Assembly: GCA_030386875.1 (NCBI GenBank)
Contig: CM059563.1
Coordinates: 12,666,001-12,730,000 of the forward strand
Source: Morinoia aosen
Taxonomy: Eukaryota > Arthropoda > Malacostraca > Amphipoda > Talitridae
Length of the DNA: 64,000 nt
Direction: 5' to 3'
This document shows positions 13,601-22,608 of the stretch, piece by piece (position 1 is the first letter of the stretch; every line of letters starts with the position of its first letter). The notes under the pieces were generated by a model. That model was not told the DNA's origin. It saw only the letters and a list, made by a program, of their open reading frames with translations, and did no database searches. Made by a program: the position numbers and the translations under genes.

Positions 13601-14239
13601 GTAATACAGTATTGACATAAAGATGTGTGAGGCTAGGTTAGGTAATGTTATGTTAGTTAAATAAACCAGCCTAAAATAACACAAATCAACCTAAAATAGC
13701 TTACCTTAACTTACCCAAACCGAAGTTTTTTTCTCCCGCCAAAAAGTGGGCGTGTTCCAACAATGCGCCGACTAAGCAACCGACTATATAATGTTATTTT
13801 TACCTGAACGTAATTATTGTAATATCTCAAAAATAATGCATCAGCAAGCAGAATGTCATTCTTGTAAAATGTTTTTAAAGGTGTTTCTTTAGTAATTCTT
13901 TGGAACAGAATTTTTAATTTCCATGAGTGGATTAAACTTAATATTGATCGATTATTATGCTGTGTAAAACTAAAAACTATACTTCTACCAAGAATTTTTT
14001 ATTAAACAATAGCAATGGTTTTAATAACCTCAAAATCTAGCTCCATAAAGTTCTATGAATATTAAGTTTTTACTACAAGCAAAGAAGAATCTTCCTAGTA
14101 AATGTGAAAAGCCTATCAGTTCAGATTTAATTACTCACCCACTTTCTGTAGTTGCCTTCTTAACAGCTTTAGTTGAGTTGTAAGGAACATTATCTTCATC
14201 ATCATCAAAATCAATATCATAAAGTTTTTTCTCGCTCAT
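65..14239 (-). CDS. FKBP6: FKBP6/shutdown-like co-chaperone gene, 3' end beyond the window
   Basis: Eight exons on the minus strand join in phase: 14139-14239, 12799-12959, 12410-12492, 9499-9655, 8056-8135, 5939-6115, 4895-5047 and 65-171. All junctions read as GT-AG introns, and the joined frame gives 339 codons before leaving the window. Order: an acidic N-terminus (MSEKKLYDIDFDDDEDN), the pre-domain segment EPFEKLSRKMEDL, an FKBP-type fold (VRFHYSSYLEYGDEP, then FKPTYAYGQ|RGCPPRIPGNAS), then TPR helices (YFSNANLNKARRCYQRAV and IYLDQSEPSKACTQCRFALE). This is the domain order of FKBP6 and of fly shutdown. Known of the family: a cytoplasmic Hsp90 co-chaperone needed for piRNA loading and fertility, with little or no isomerase activity. 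The tryptophan of the canonical pocket (GWEEG) is replaced by Met (GMVVA), which fits an inactive isomerase. The assignment is by recalled family features, not a database search. The start ATG is the first in-frame Met, followed directly by the acidic tail. Confidence 0.9.
172..1845. other. Intron 7 of the FKBP6-like gene, left part
   Basis: AT-rich DNA without a convincing coding frame. It holds a short tandem repeat at 1095-1168 and two runs of TTTTACTAC near 1217-1240. Nothing else is recognised up to the mariner boundary. Confidence 0.6.
1095..1168. repeat. 24-bp tandem repeat, three units
   Basis: Units start at 1095, 1119 and 1143, each beginning AAGAATGAAC. They are identical over three copies, so the array is young. 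It lies in an intron. Confidence 0.9.
1846..3128 (+). mobile_element. mariner-type DNA transposon with both terminal repeats
   Basis: The left terminus begins TCAGGTTGTAACATAAGTTC. The right terminus is its inverted copy, matching at 23 of 25 positions (3104-3128). Both are flanked by TA (1844-1845 and 3129-3130), the mariner target duplication. Its length of 1283 bp is normal for a full mariner. The transposase inside is broken. The element lies in intron 7, antisense to the FKBP6-like gene. Confidence 0.93.
2014..3053 (+). pseudogene. mariner transposase, inactivated
   Basis: The remnant runs from YTPSKEHVRHILLFEFHKG (start Met lost) to GKWEDVINKNDAYIED and a TAA. Several frame changes and stops occur in between, including TGG to TGA in the catalytic block TGDEKW near 2470. 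The second catalytic block reads ILHHDN near 2745. The third (PYSPDLAPTDFHLF near 2838) is in another frame. These correspond to the D,D,D triad of mariner transposases. The helix-turn-helix part (TTRELNKTFNVSHMTIYWVM) is still readable at 2265. It cannot make active enzyme as it stands. Confidence 0.92.
3326..3662 (+). repeat. Dispersed repeat family A, copy 1
   Basis: Starts in TTAGTTTTAGCCTCCCTCC, passes through AAAGAGAGGAAGGAGGAAGG and CACCATTTAGTATGGAG, and ends in GGGAGTGCTAATTCCTATAG. The same order recurs at about 6421, 10745, 11010 and 14519, with a partial inverted copy at 60383. No open frame or terminal inverted repeat is seen. Confidence 0.8.
3663..4749. other. Intron 7 of the FKBP6-like gene, right part
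   Basis: AT-rich sequence with only short frames. No homology or repeat structure is recognised by eye. Confidence 0.5.
4750..4850. repeat. Irregular TTTTTACTAC array
   Basis: TTTACTAC-type words occur six or seven times in about 100 bp, ending in CTACCTAGTAG. A shorter version is at 1217-1240 in the same intron. It may be the degenerate end of an element or a simple-sequence expansion. Confidence 0.7.
4895..5047 (-). CDS. FKBP6: FKBP6-like exon 7 (TPR 1)
   Basis: Encodes 51 residues, GNDYFSNANLNKARRCYQRA through TKLYANLAK, a TPR A/B helix pair in which G-N-x-Y-F and the later YANLA follow the TPR pattern. The acceptor is ATATAAG and the donor GTCGGA. Phase 0 at both ends. Confidence 0.9.
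5875..5954. repeat. 31-bp tandem repeat covering the exon 6 donor of the FKBP6-like gene
   Basis: Units start at 5875, 5906 and 5937, each beginning ACCTTGCGATGGAAGGC on the plus strand. The first two are complete and the third diverges after that stretch, where the exon continues. Each unit contains the exon end and its GT on the minus strand. Confidence 0.95.
5939..6115 (-). CDS. FKBP6: FKBP6-like exon 6 (end of FKBP domain and linker to TPR)
   Basis: Encodes 59 residues from RGCPPRIPGNASVLYEVRIE to RLTAARAFHRK. It closes the FKBP fold and enters the first TPR helix. The acceptor is CTTTCTCCAG, with a SINE ending only about 24 bases upstream. The donor (AAG|GTGTGT) is repeated twice more within the next 62 bases by a 31-bp tandem duplication. 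Only the first donor keeps phase with exon 7. Confidence 0.9.
6138..6403 (-). repeat. tRNA-derived SINE in intron 5 of the FKBP6-like gene
   Basis: On the minus strand it starts GGTCACCGAGGCCGAGTGGT, a tRNA-like A-box region, then has CAGTTCGAATCCCGGC (B box). The common SINE body follows (ACCGGCTTAACCGGGGG) with the 3' end AGGCTTGATTGGAATAAA. It lies in the same sense as the host gene and ends about 24 bases before the exon 6 acceptor. Confidence 0.88.
6421..6715 (+). repeat. Dispersed repeat family A, copy 2 (diverged, 5' part missing)
   Basis: Recognisable blocks are GGGAATCTATGCGC, TATGAAACAAGATGAAATTC, GCAGTGAACGGAAAAAATGG and the end AGTAATTTCCATTAATACAA. It begins directly after the SINE. 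Confidence 0.7.
6716..8055. other. Intron 5 of the FKBP6-like gene, remainder
   Basis: AT-rich sequence. Frames near 7236-7448 look like chance openings: no splice context and no family resemblance. Nothing else is recognised. Confidence 0.5.
8056..8135 (-). CDS. FKBP6: FKBP6-like exon 5 (FKBP domain, pocket helix)
   Basis: Encodes GMVVALASMRLKETAQFIFK and then PTYAYGQ, equivalent to [20 protein letters not shown] and DYAYG of active FKBPs. The pocket Trp is Met. The acceptor is TTTGCAG and the donor GTGATG, phase 0. Confidence 0.92.
8370..8570 (-). repeat. Degenerate tRNA-derived SINE in intron 4
   Basis: Shares the family body in reverse orientation: CTTATAACTAACGCAAAGACGC, then AATGACGGTTGCC and ACCGATACTCATTT. 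The tRNA-like head is around CACTTTGCCATGGTGACA. It is clearly older than the other copies. Confidence 0.7.
9499..9655 (-). CDS. FKBP6: FKBP6-like exon 4 (FKBP domain, first half)
   Basis: Encodes 52 residues from IVTPGVGGELAPG to GENDVLP, plus one base. It covers the first beta strands, including VRFHYSSYLEYGDEPMDSTY, which aligns with the canonical HYTGxLEDGxxFDSS segment. The Asp of FDSS is kept (MDST) but the Phe is Met. The acceptor is ATCAG and the donor GTGCGT. Confidence 0.92.
10509..10560 (+). repeat. 52-bp direct repeat in intron 3, copy 1
   Basis: Starts TTGAACCTAAACATGTAGCA and contains GAGATGAAGGTTGGTTAGG. It recurs at 12200-12251 with one mismatch, in unrelated surroundings. 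Confidence 0.9.
10589..10619. repeat. (ATT)n microsatellite
   Basis: About ten uninterrupted ATT units within intron 3 of the FKBP6-like gene. Confidence 0.95.
10745..11005 (+). repeat. Dispersed repeat family A, copy 3
   Basis: Starts AAAAGTTAGTTCAAGCTTCC and carries the shared blocks AAGAAGGAAGAATGCAACAT and AAACAAGATAAAATTGAAGA. It is cut short where copy 4 begins directly after it, so the two are arranged head to tail. Confidence 0.75.
11010..11345 (+). repeat. Dispersed repeat family A, copy 4
   Basis: A well preserved copy from GATTATATGTTAGTTTAAGC to TGGGAGTGCTAATTCTCATA. It follows copy 3 in the same orientation. Confidence 0.8.
12200..12251 (+). repeat. 52-bp direct repeat in intron 3, copy 2
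   Basis: A near-identical copy of 10509-10560, one mismatch, about 1.7 kb away in the same intron. Confidence 0.9.
12410..12492 (-). CDS. FKBP6: FKBP6-like exon 3 (pre-FKBP helix)
   Basis: Encodes D-GDEDLEPFEKLSRKMEDL..GDGGVVKK, the segment just before the FKBP fold in FKBP6 and shutdown. The acceptor is CCCCAG. The donor is GTTGAT, a weak match beyond the invariant GT. It ends in phase 0. Confidence 0.88.
12799..12959 (-). CDS. FKBP6: FKBP6-like exon 2
   Basis: The acceptor reads TTTGTGCAG and the donor GTAATG. The 161 bases complete a Gly codon shared with exon 1 and then encode 53 residues (VEFEVIVDEGKVDRNENTSQ...), a low-complexity Ser/Asn-rich linker. This linker is poorly conserved in the family, so the exon is supported by splice sites and phase rather than by motifs. 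Confidence 0.75.
13365..13975. repeat. Long imperfect inverted repeat (foldback) in intron 1
   Basis: The left arm (about 13365-13560) and the right arm (about 13800-13975) are inverted copies. The best blocks are GACATTTTGCTTGCTGATGC against GCATCAGCAAGCAGAATGTC, and GGTTCCAAAGAATCACTTA against its near-complement at about 13900. The loop of about 240 bp contains GGCTAGGTTAGGTAATG-type sequence. The transcript could fold into a long hairpin. Confidence 0.85.
14139..14239 (-). CDS. FKBP6: FKBP6-like exon 1 (start codon)
   Basis: Contains the start ATG (14237-14239) and 33 codons plus two bases. It ends at a donor reading GTGAGT (14133-14138). The acidic run DFDDDED is typical of the disordered N-terminus of this family. 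The 5' UTR and promoter lie to the right and show no element I can name. Confidence 0.85.
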
Positions 14240-14518
14240 TTTTAAAATTGGATCAAGTGAATATAGATACTATTTCAAGCTGTTGATAGCTGCAGAGAAA
14301 CATAAAAAAAAATTACATAGCCTACGACAATTTTTTCCATTTTTTTCAAGTAGGCATGGCTTTAGCATGGTTATAACACACGTCAGATACAGTACAGGAA
14401 TAGATCTACTGTAATATTTTGTATGTGCCTAATGTAATGCAACTGACTCTGAGTAATAGCTACAACATATAGAGCATTGTGGATTATGTCATGCATGGGT
14501 ACCTACTGCAAAAGAGAT

Positions 14519-14926
14519 TATAGGTTAGATGTTAAGTTAGTTTAAGCCTCCCTAACCGCTACAAAAATAGAGCGTATCGAAGAGAGGAAGGAGGAAAGCA
14601 CCATTTAGTATGGAGATAAGAAAATGAGGAATCTATGCAGAAAGGGCACAGAAACAGTAAAATGGGAAAGAAGTTCATGAAATAAGATAAAAGTTGAAGA
14701 AGAAAGTCAGAGGTGCTGAAAAACAGGACAGTAGTGAACCGAAAAAAGGCGGTCCTTAACATAGAAAGAAAGAAAGAAAAGAAAGAAAAACGGTTTATTT
14801 CCAGAAGTGGCTTGATCAGACACATTAACACAAAACATTTTATTTTAACAAAAAGAAGGCCTACCTAACTCTCAGCTTGGGCCCTCACATTTTGCCCCTG
14901 GGAGCGCTAATTCCCATAGATACAAC
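14519..14926 (+). repeat. Dispersed repeat family A, copy 5
   Basis: Starts GATTATAGGTTAGATGTTAA and ends GGGAGCGCTAATTCCCATAG. Relative to copies 1 and 4 it carries an extra stretch with (AAAG)n and CGGTTTATTTCCAGAAGTGG near 14765-14820. It lies just upstream of the FKBP6-like start. Confidence 0.8.
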
Positions 14927-15014
14927 TGCAAAAGAGAAGAGTTTCTAAAGTGAGGAATTGGGCATAAAGCATGGTATACATAAGGTCATCGGTAGGTATG
15001 CTGATTGCGGTTAA

Positions 15015-15437
15015 CAAAAAAGTTTGGTTAATGTGATGGAGATGCAACTAATCGATTTTTGAAATTTTGTTGCCTGTATCATGGTAATTATATCAAAATA
15101 AGCAACTTTTCTTTCATGCATCTTTTGGGGCAAATGAGTATTTAATGAGTTATAGTGGTATGTTAATTTTTGTCGTTGATGATGAATTCAATGGAATAAA
15201 CATCTACCTACTAATCCATTGCAGTGTTGCTGTCTGGCGTACTCCTTGAATTACTTGCCGCTTTCAACACTAGAGTTGCGATCAGTAATTTACCGCTATA
15301 ACTTGTTAAATACTCACTTGCCCCAAAAAGTGCATTGATGAAAAGCTGTTCATTTTGATGTAATTGATATGTTTTAGATAACAAAGCTTCAAAAATTGAT
15401 TAGCTGCATCTCTTTCACATTAACCAAAAGTTTTCAC
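15015..15437. repeat. Foldback element with arms of about 155 bp
   Basis: The left arm (15015-15172) reads AGTTTGGTTAATGTGATGGA and later TTTTGGGGCAAATGAGTATT. The right arm (15283-15437) is its inverted copy, for example AATACTCACTTGCCCCAAAA. The spacer is about 110 bp. No coding frame. I did not find a convincing target duplication. Confidence 0.88.
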
Positions 15438-15754
15438 AAACTATTCATTAAAAAAATTTTCAGCATCATACAGATCAAGCTGAAGAAACGATCAAAAATA
15501 GACCTGAAATGTAGCTCTTACGTAGAAACACAACCTATTAAAGCCATAATGAAAAGGTACAGTTTTGAGAGCTAAAACTGTTTACCATCATTACTCATTA
15601 CCTAGCTAGTTAGCTTTCTAGCATTCAAAATGCAAGTCCATTCCATGAATTTACCAAAATTAGCTTTGAGAGACAAGTTCAACAGAGCAAAAATTTATTT
15701 AACTATTTTTGCGTCTTATGTGTTTATTTGTTTTAAACGTGGGTATTTTTTGCT

Positions 15755-16835
15755 ATGTTTGTATAAAAAACTTTTGGCCAGCATTTGCTAATTACTTGAA
15801 AATCATTTATGACAGTAGGCCTATTTCAGAATTCAGTCTGTTCAGCGAAGTATTATTTTTCTCTCTCATCTAACAGCAAACATCCTCCAAGGTATTCTCC
15901 AGTAGTATTTAATGTATTTACAAGCTTTCAGTCCCCACATTTTGGGTAAAATATGTAAAAGGATACATTTATATTGTTTTTCCCAATAATAATATTAACC
16001 ATTGACATGGCTAGTGTCCACATCATACTTGTCTATTGATTCAAGACCTTGACATTGAAAACTTTTTAAAATCCAATTTTTGTGGATTTCATGTAGCCTA
16101 TGCTATACATATTGATTGAAATTGAACAGTTATTCTTATCTGTCTTCTATATTTACTTGTTTTTCTTCCAATTTCAGAGTACAGACTTGGGATTTTTACC
16201 CTGTAATTTAAAGCTTCACCAACAACATCTATGACAACAGCAATGGGGCAGTATTAGGAAAAATAAACTCATAGAAATTGAAAATGGCATTTTTGTTTAG
16301 TCTTCTTTGGTTAGTTGTAACCTCCACGTAGAAATTTTGCTATGTCGACTATGGATGAGTCACATTATCACCGGGCCCCTTTTTTATGACTAGTGTAATT
16401 CATCAAATATCGAACAGAAATCACGTGTGTCTAGAAACAACCTTCATAAATTGGTAACTTTTGCTCTGAATAACTCTTGCGGGCCTCAAGGTTATTCTTG
16501 AACAGTTGCTTTCTTGTTCTGTGATGTCGCTTGAAAGACAACGTAGATTATTGAAATGTATTTATTGTTCTAAAAATTGAATTCTTTAGTAACATAATTT
16601 CATCAATATCAAACAGGAATCGAACAAGAATTTTGATTCGAACAGGATGGTTTGTCAATTAGTTCTCTTCGTATGGAACTTTTGTTAGACTATTAGCACG
16701 CCACGTATGGTTTGTCTATTAGTATGCCTTGTATATTTTGTCCATTAATATGCCTCGTATGGTCTATCTATTTGTACACCTCATGTGGCCACTTGGAAAA
16801 TAAACGTTTTTCTTTCATTCTTTTTTTCTTTGGTG
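15755..16835 (+). repeat. Diverged repeat family B, copy 1
   Basis: Shares an order of short blocks with 45840-46258: GCTATGTTTGTATAAA, GAAAATCATTTATGAC, AAGGTATTCTCCAGTAGTA, GGAAAATAAACG and a T/C-rich end. Family unknown. The similarity is by eye and old. Confidence 0.45.
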
Positions 16836-16853
16836 CACTGGATTTTCTTGGAA

Positions 16854-17153
16854 GTGCTCGCGGTGGCACATCGGTTAAGGGATCGGACTTGTATGTTGGA
16901 GTCGCGGGTTCGTATCCCGGCGCTGGCGCTGCGATTTTCCCCGTTGGGTATAAGGGAAAGCTCAAGCACAATACCCCACTCGACCCAGGTGTCGGAAATG
17001 GGTACCGGCTTTACGGGGGAACCGTCATGGTGTCCTATATATAGTGTTAGTTATAAGACATTTGAAAAACCAATGCTTAAGATCATTTGTATCAGGCTTG
17101 ATTGGAAATAAAGCATCCCAAAGATGCCGATGTTTGTTTTGTTTGTTTGTTTG
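16854..17153 (+). repeat. tRNA-derived SINE, full length
   Basis: Starts GTGCTCGCGGTGGCACATCG with a tRNA-like A box, then the B box GGGTTCGTATCCC. The body runs through CCCCGTTGGGTATAAGGG, ACCCCACTCGACCCAGGTGT and CGGGGGAACCGTCATGG. The end is AGGCTTGATTGGAAATAAAG with a (TTTG)n tail. It is the best reference copy of the subfamily shared with 48309-48476 and 63233-63514. Confidence 0.92.
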
Positions 17154-17452
17154 AAATAACTGTCTCATTACTTATTTTCAAGATGCATTTGAATCGAGAG
17201 TTATCAAAATTTGAATATGATGTCGATGTTTCATTTGCAGTGTTTGTTGAACCATCATTGTGATCATCAACCTGTGTGACCTTTTTTGGAGTAGAGTGTA
17301 AAGCACTCGTCAATGAATTATTATTGATGCTTGCATCAATTTTCTTGGCAAGGGATTGATCATCAGTAAATGTAGCCAGACGAATCATTGATGATCTTGA
17401 GGGCTTTGGAACACCAGCAGATGATTGATAGCCCCTCACCAGAATTCCCATC
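17154..17452 (-). CDS. Possible orphan exon, unrecognised
   Basis: An open frame of about 92 codons starts after an AG with MGILVRGYQSSAGVPKPSRS and is rich in Ser, Asn and Thr, ending near SRFKCILK. A weak GTAATG donor follows, close to the SINE tail. Composition is compatible with a disordered protein segment, but no family is recognised and no partner exon is seen. It may be a chance opening. Confidence 0.25.
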
Positions 17453-18106
17453 TTCAACTATTCAATGTTATTATCAAGCGTTAATACAATATTTTAATGA
17501 AATGAAACAGGCGTTCAATAGATTGATTCAGTTATTTAAAAGAATTAAGAATCGAAAAGCTTTGTTCGAGGCATAAATTCATGATTTTTAAGGAATTTTG
17601 ATTCGAACACCTTTGTTCAGTATTTAATACTGACATGAAAAAGGAACTGAATGTCGAACATGGAATAATTATCAAGTTTTTAGCGGAAAAGAAAAAAATA
17701 CAGTAACAGAACATCATATGACAACACTACTCTCTAGTTATGACGGGAGGTTGACGGTGACCCAACAACAATTAAACCGTCGCAATTTTCCCGAGGTGCG
17801 TAAGATTTTTCGGGTGAAAAAATTCAACCAATTTGTAAGGGTCGTACAGAAAATGCGTTCGCAACAGCTGGTAGCAGTTTGCAGCTCACAGAAATGAGTT
17901 TTTATCACTAAAATAGGAGTTTTAGATGTAAGATCACTGGCACTGAGCAAGTTTGGATGCTTACTAAATTTATTACGCGCATATTTCCAAAGTTGTTCGA
18001 TAATCAGTTCAGTTCGATATTTGATGAATTACCCTAGTTGTTGCCCTCCAAGGTATACCGTGATGCCCTAGCCAGGGCATCACGATTGAATGCCCAATTT
18101 CTTTTA

Positions 18107-18403
18107 ATAATGAAGGCATCTAGTTACGGATGCTTTATTTCCAATCAAGCCTGATACATATCACTTTGTACAATGGATTTTCAAATGCCTTATAACTAAC
18201 GCCAGGACGCCATTACGCTTTCCCCCGGTCAAGACCGGTACCCATTTCAGACACCTGGGTAGAGTGGGGTATTGTGCTTGGAATTTTTCTCCTATACCCA
18301 ACAGAGAAAATCGCCACCAGCGCCGGGACGCGAACCAGGGTCTGCCTGCACGGAGGCAAGTTGAACCAAGTTCGATGGTCGCGCGGCTACAACGAGCACA
18401 GGT
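18107..18403 (-). repeat. tRNA-derived SINE, second subfamily
   Basis: In reverse orientation it carries GATGCTTTATTTCCAATCAA at the 3' end, the body CCCCCGGTCAAGACCGGTAC, and the tRNA-like head around GTTGTAGCCGCGCGACCATC. It shares its head and 3' end type with the copy at 37542-37825. Confidence 0.88.
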
Positions 18404-19868
18404 TAAAGAAATATTCTTTATTTCCAAAAAAGTTAATTCATGATATGTATTACACATTGGGTTTCTGAAAATTTCTTAGTATAAAGGTCCTTCATTGATA
18501 GGCAACCATACGATTCGTACTATAGCCGTGTCGATGGCTAATCATGTTATTAAGATGAAAAGTCGAAGCATCATCTCTTGGATATTTTATACACAAAGAG
18601 ATGGCTGACAACTTATAAATAATTTAAATAATGCTGAAATTTTTTTCAGAATTTCTTAATTATTAGTTGAAATGAAATAAGAAGAGATAAAAATTGCTTT
18701 ACCGAAGCAGACAAAAAACGCCGTCATAAATGATCATCAAATTAGTGAGAAGAAGTTGGTTAAAAAGTAATTTACAAAAAACGTCGTGCAACACGCACAT
18801 CTAAAACATATAAACAAACATACATGCACAATGAAATTCAGAGCTTGTACATCGTACCAACCGAAAGATAATTTTTTTACGTATCCTTTGTTCGATATGC
18901 GCTTTATTTTATTTGTCCTACCCCTCTGGGTAGTGATAGATCTATTTTTGAAAGAGTTAGCTAGGGCCTAGTACACTAAATTAATTTATTAAGCTATCAG
19001 CTTATTTCTGAAAAATGTTTCTGTGTTAACTGGTCGCAGAGCATTTAGCGAAATGTTATGGGCCTTGAGGTTTTGCTTATGCTCAAAACAGAAACACATA
19101 TATATGTAGATATAAACACACATGCATATGTATATGCATGCGCGTGTAAACATATACATACATACATGTAGGTATAGGTATAATAAAAATCTACAGCTAA
19201 GAATGATCGTCATGTGTTTATGTATTGAGATGTCTTGTGACACGCTCTAAAAAATAGATAGGAAGAAATTAGCACTGGGAGTTTTGGTTTCAGTTCACTG
19301 ATAAATGAATACACTAATTTTCGCAACACAAGTGCACTATAATAAGTCACTTTAAAAAAAAGAGAGATCCAAAGCCTTACATACTCGAGTCCGTACGTAA
19401 ATACTGAGTTCGACGGGATGTTGCAGATTACAATATACTGTATTACAATTTAACCTAATAATACCCGTTGTGTGTTTATTTATATATTTTTTTTTGTATA
19501 TTTTCATGGTGTTTGCTTCTGAAGAAACATAGGATGTACATTTATTTGTTTGGTATCCGTTACGCTTTCGTTTGAGTTTGTTGTATCATGGATACCGAAT
19601 TCCTCAGTGTAACATCGAAAGAGAGCCTTTACATGCATTGATATATTTGACATTTTATCAGGATAGGTTCGGTGAGGATAGGTTTGTTTAGGTTATGTGG
19701 TGTATTGCTACGCCAGGCATGTATTCCTACGCGCGGCCAATCACTGGGCGGCATCCGTCGGCGGGTTGCTTGTGTACATATCGTATTTTGTGTTCACGGA
19801 CGCTTTGGTGTTCCAATGTGTTTATTCTGTTTAGAATTACACATGCGACGTTTTTTACGTTGTAAGCT
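18404..19868. other. Unassigned AT-rich DNA left of the Gypsy element
   Basis: Simple ATGTATATGC-type sequence around 19090-19180. No supported gene. The stretch from about 19640 is richer in GC and contains GGATAGGTTCGGTGAGGATA. It is the left flank of the Gypsy insertion and continues at 34940. Confidence 0.5.
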
Positions 19869-20563
19869 TGTAGTGTTCTCCCTCAGGCTGCTTTACCCTC
19901 CGGGCAGACTATGTAAATATCTTTAGACTTTGTGGTATCTATGCCCGAAGTGAGTGCCTGAGGTGCAAACGAACCCGACAGGATAAGGAATACACAACTG
20001 GAATAAAGGGCGTATTATTAAGAAGATCGCCGACAGTGTGGCACATGAGGTAAATGATTACAGGCAGGTAGTATAGTACACAGGGGGACCGACGTTTGTC
20101 GGTAAGTGGCGTCGTGCGTGCCGTGGCGTAGCGGTGCGCCGTCGGGGTGGCGATGGAGGCCGTGAGGCTACTGCTTGCTGAGCAGCCGAGACTAGTGAAT
20201 GTCGGAGTCACTGCGCGGAGAGTCGCAGGGAGAAGTCTTGTGTGAGCTGCTGTGAGGAGGCTCGCTGGAAGGCTTGTGTGAGCCGTTGCAGTGACGAGGC
20301 TCGCAGGACGAAGACTTATGTGAATATCAGGGTTCTTGCGAGTGCACTGAGTGAGCTGTGCGAACTGAACTGCGCATAGCGCGCAGCTCGTTATATAGGG
20401 CTGGTAGCGACCGCACTGAACCGAGCTAGCCTCTGGTTAGCCGGCTCGGGGTGGCGCTTTTGAAGCAGTTGAGACTGAGCTAAGCGTACGTGAGTGATAC
20501 GAGGTGTTGCCTGGCTGCTCGGTGCGCGCGGCTTGTAGAGGCATGGTCCGCCACCCCAGCGCC
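19869..20563 (-). repeat. Gypsy left (3') LTR, outer part
   Basis: 695 bp matching 34124-34828. It lacks a 10-bp segment present in the right LTR (near 34343) and stops at CCCAGCGCC, where the LINE block begins. The remaining 107 bp of this LTR are at 32888-32994. Confidence 0.93.
20555..20563. repeat. Target duplication of the LINE block, left copy
   Basis: CCCAGCGCC, repeated at 32879-32887. The uninterrupted right LTR has this sequence once (34820-34828), so it is a true duplication made on insertion. Confidence 0.9.
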
Positions 20564-20762
20564 GTGAGTTCACCAGTGAAAACCGTCTAAGAAGCATCTA
20601 ATCTTCAACAACGACCTTCTCACTACCAAGATTTCACAACAGCAGCCGACTTTCTACCCCGCTTTCCGAGCCCTAACCTCTCAAGCGGGTGTAAGTAGAT
20701 TTTTCTTAATTAGCTCTTACTTTTACCGACCGTTGAGCGTCGCCGGAAGGTAGTAGAGTCTG

Positions 20763-22608
20763 GTGTACCGAAAGGCCCCAGACCATCTGGGCAAACCCCA
20801 TTATAGTAGGGGGGGAGCGGGTACAAGTAGGGCACCAGCCGCCTTCCGGACAAATCCGACGCCTGAGACTATACACCAACACTTAGGACTAACACCATGC
20901 ATCACCCCCCAAGGAAGTCGTGATTCATGGAGAGCTGGGTACAACCAGTTTTCCCGCCCCTTACTACAAACACCCACCCATTTTAGACCCAACACTATGC
21001 AACATAACACCAACACACGCACCAACGCCACCCCCGGCAACAACACTCAACCACGAACGACCAAGCAAACTACCACAACCACCCCAGCACAGCCCGCCAA
21101 CAAATCCAACACTACCTACAAAATCCAACTCCGCAAGATCGACCCCAGAAAACAAACAGACCGACAACAAGTCTTTGAAGCTGCATTCAAACACTTGGAA
21201 GCCCCCCTCATACGACTCACCAGCAACTCAAACGGATCTACGCCATAACCGACGACATCACTGCTATCGACAAACTGACCTCGGACAGAGCCACCAAACA
21301 CTTTCAGGAAATAAATCTGAAACCGATCATCCCCCCAGATCTCAGAGCAAAAAGAACCATATTCATCAGACAACTGGACAGCAGCATTGGCCAACGCCAA
21401 CCGCAAGAAATACAAGAAGAAATAACACGCGTGCAACAATGGGCAAAAATCACGGAAATAAACAAAATCAAAAACTACACACACGTCATCAAAGTAACCT
21501 TCACCGACACCGCCATGACACAGCGCACTCTCCAAAATGGGCTCCTCATGTTTAACACAAAAATCACACCATCGCAAATGGAACTAGAAAAATACACTCA
21601 CCTCCGGATCTGCTTCAAATGCTACAAAATCGAGGACCATTCTACACACCAATGCACTGACAAGACACCACACTGCTCTGAATGCGCTGCTCACGACCAC
21701 ACCTACCAACAGTGCAGTTCACCGGACAAGAAGTGCCTCAACTGCCAAGGAAACCACCGAACACTCGCAGCCTCCTGCCCATACAGGAAAGAAGCTATCC
21801 GCAAGAAGAACGACGAACTCCAAAAAAGAGAAACCGACCAAACCAAGAGCACCTACATTGAAATCGCAAAAACGGCCATCCAACAAACTGCAAAAACAGA
21901 ACATACACTCACACTCACCAGCGAGATGCACATAAAACTGGCCGCAATCATCATCGAGGCCCACATCGCAGGCCTCGTACAGGGAGGGGATTTCGGATCA
22001 ATCTTGTCGAAGTCCCTCAAAGAAAATTACGGCGTGGACACCCAGTTCCCCAACCGTGATTCCCAAAAAATATTCAACATGTTCATTGAAAAAAACAAAC
22101 AACCCCAAGCAGAAACAACGGAGACTCCTGCAAATCAAGCAAGCATCGACCCCAACGAAGACGCAATGGACACTAGCTACCACTCAACAGAAGAAAACTC
22201 GACCCAGGACGAAACAAGCGACGACAACTTGCAAGAAAACTGGAGGACGCAGTCCAGCCCGAAAAAGAAAACAAAAAAACGGAAAAAGAAGAAACAACCA
22301 TCCTCTGAAGAATCTCCTAGACACGACAAAATAGGGGTTTCACTATTCCGCAGCGACACGCACTCACAGCATATCCCAAGCGAACCCACCAACCAACAGA
22401 TAATAGAAGAACTAACAAAAAACCTCCTGGCCTCAAAATCGCTGTCGTACACCCACACCCGGACAAAATATGGAAAGAAATCATTGACGGCCAATTCGAC
22501 CTCGAAGTGGCACCCATAGTCACAATCCCACACGAACACTTCGACTTGATGAACACATGCTCAAAATCTGACATCCCCCACAAGAAACCCAAACACTCGA
22601 CTCCATAA
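20763..22608 (+). pseudogene. LINE 1 ORF1, gag-like protein with CCHC knuckles, two frameshifts
   Basis: A nucleic-acid-binding ORF1 protein of the retrotransposition particle. An N-terminal Thr/Pro/Asn-rich region is followed by YKIQLRKIDPRKQ and LEAPLIRLTSNSNG. A one-base loss near 21236 shifts the frame; the downstream part reads YAITDDITAIDKLTS and on through three zinc knuckles at about 21610-21780: CFKCYKIEDHSTHQC, CSECAAHDHTYQQC and CLNCQGNHRTLAASC. A second shift occurs near 22425, after which the frame ends at TAA 22606-22608. The first in-frame ATG is at 20997. The equivalent LINE 2 protein aligns throughout, which fixes both breaks. Confidence 0.85.

Noticed and set aside
16854..16930. 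Genuine tRNA gene
   Set aside because: A and B boxes are visible, but the stretch is the head of a dispersed SINE with a body and tail. The cloverleaf does not close properly.
16768..17111. Several overlapping frames of 60-110 residues across the SINE on both strands
   Set aside because: They follow the tRNA-derived SINE, which recurs elsewhere with similar chance frames. Not protein genes.
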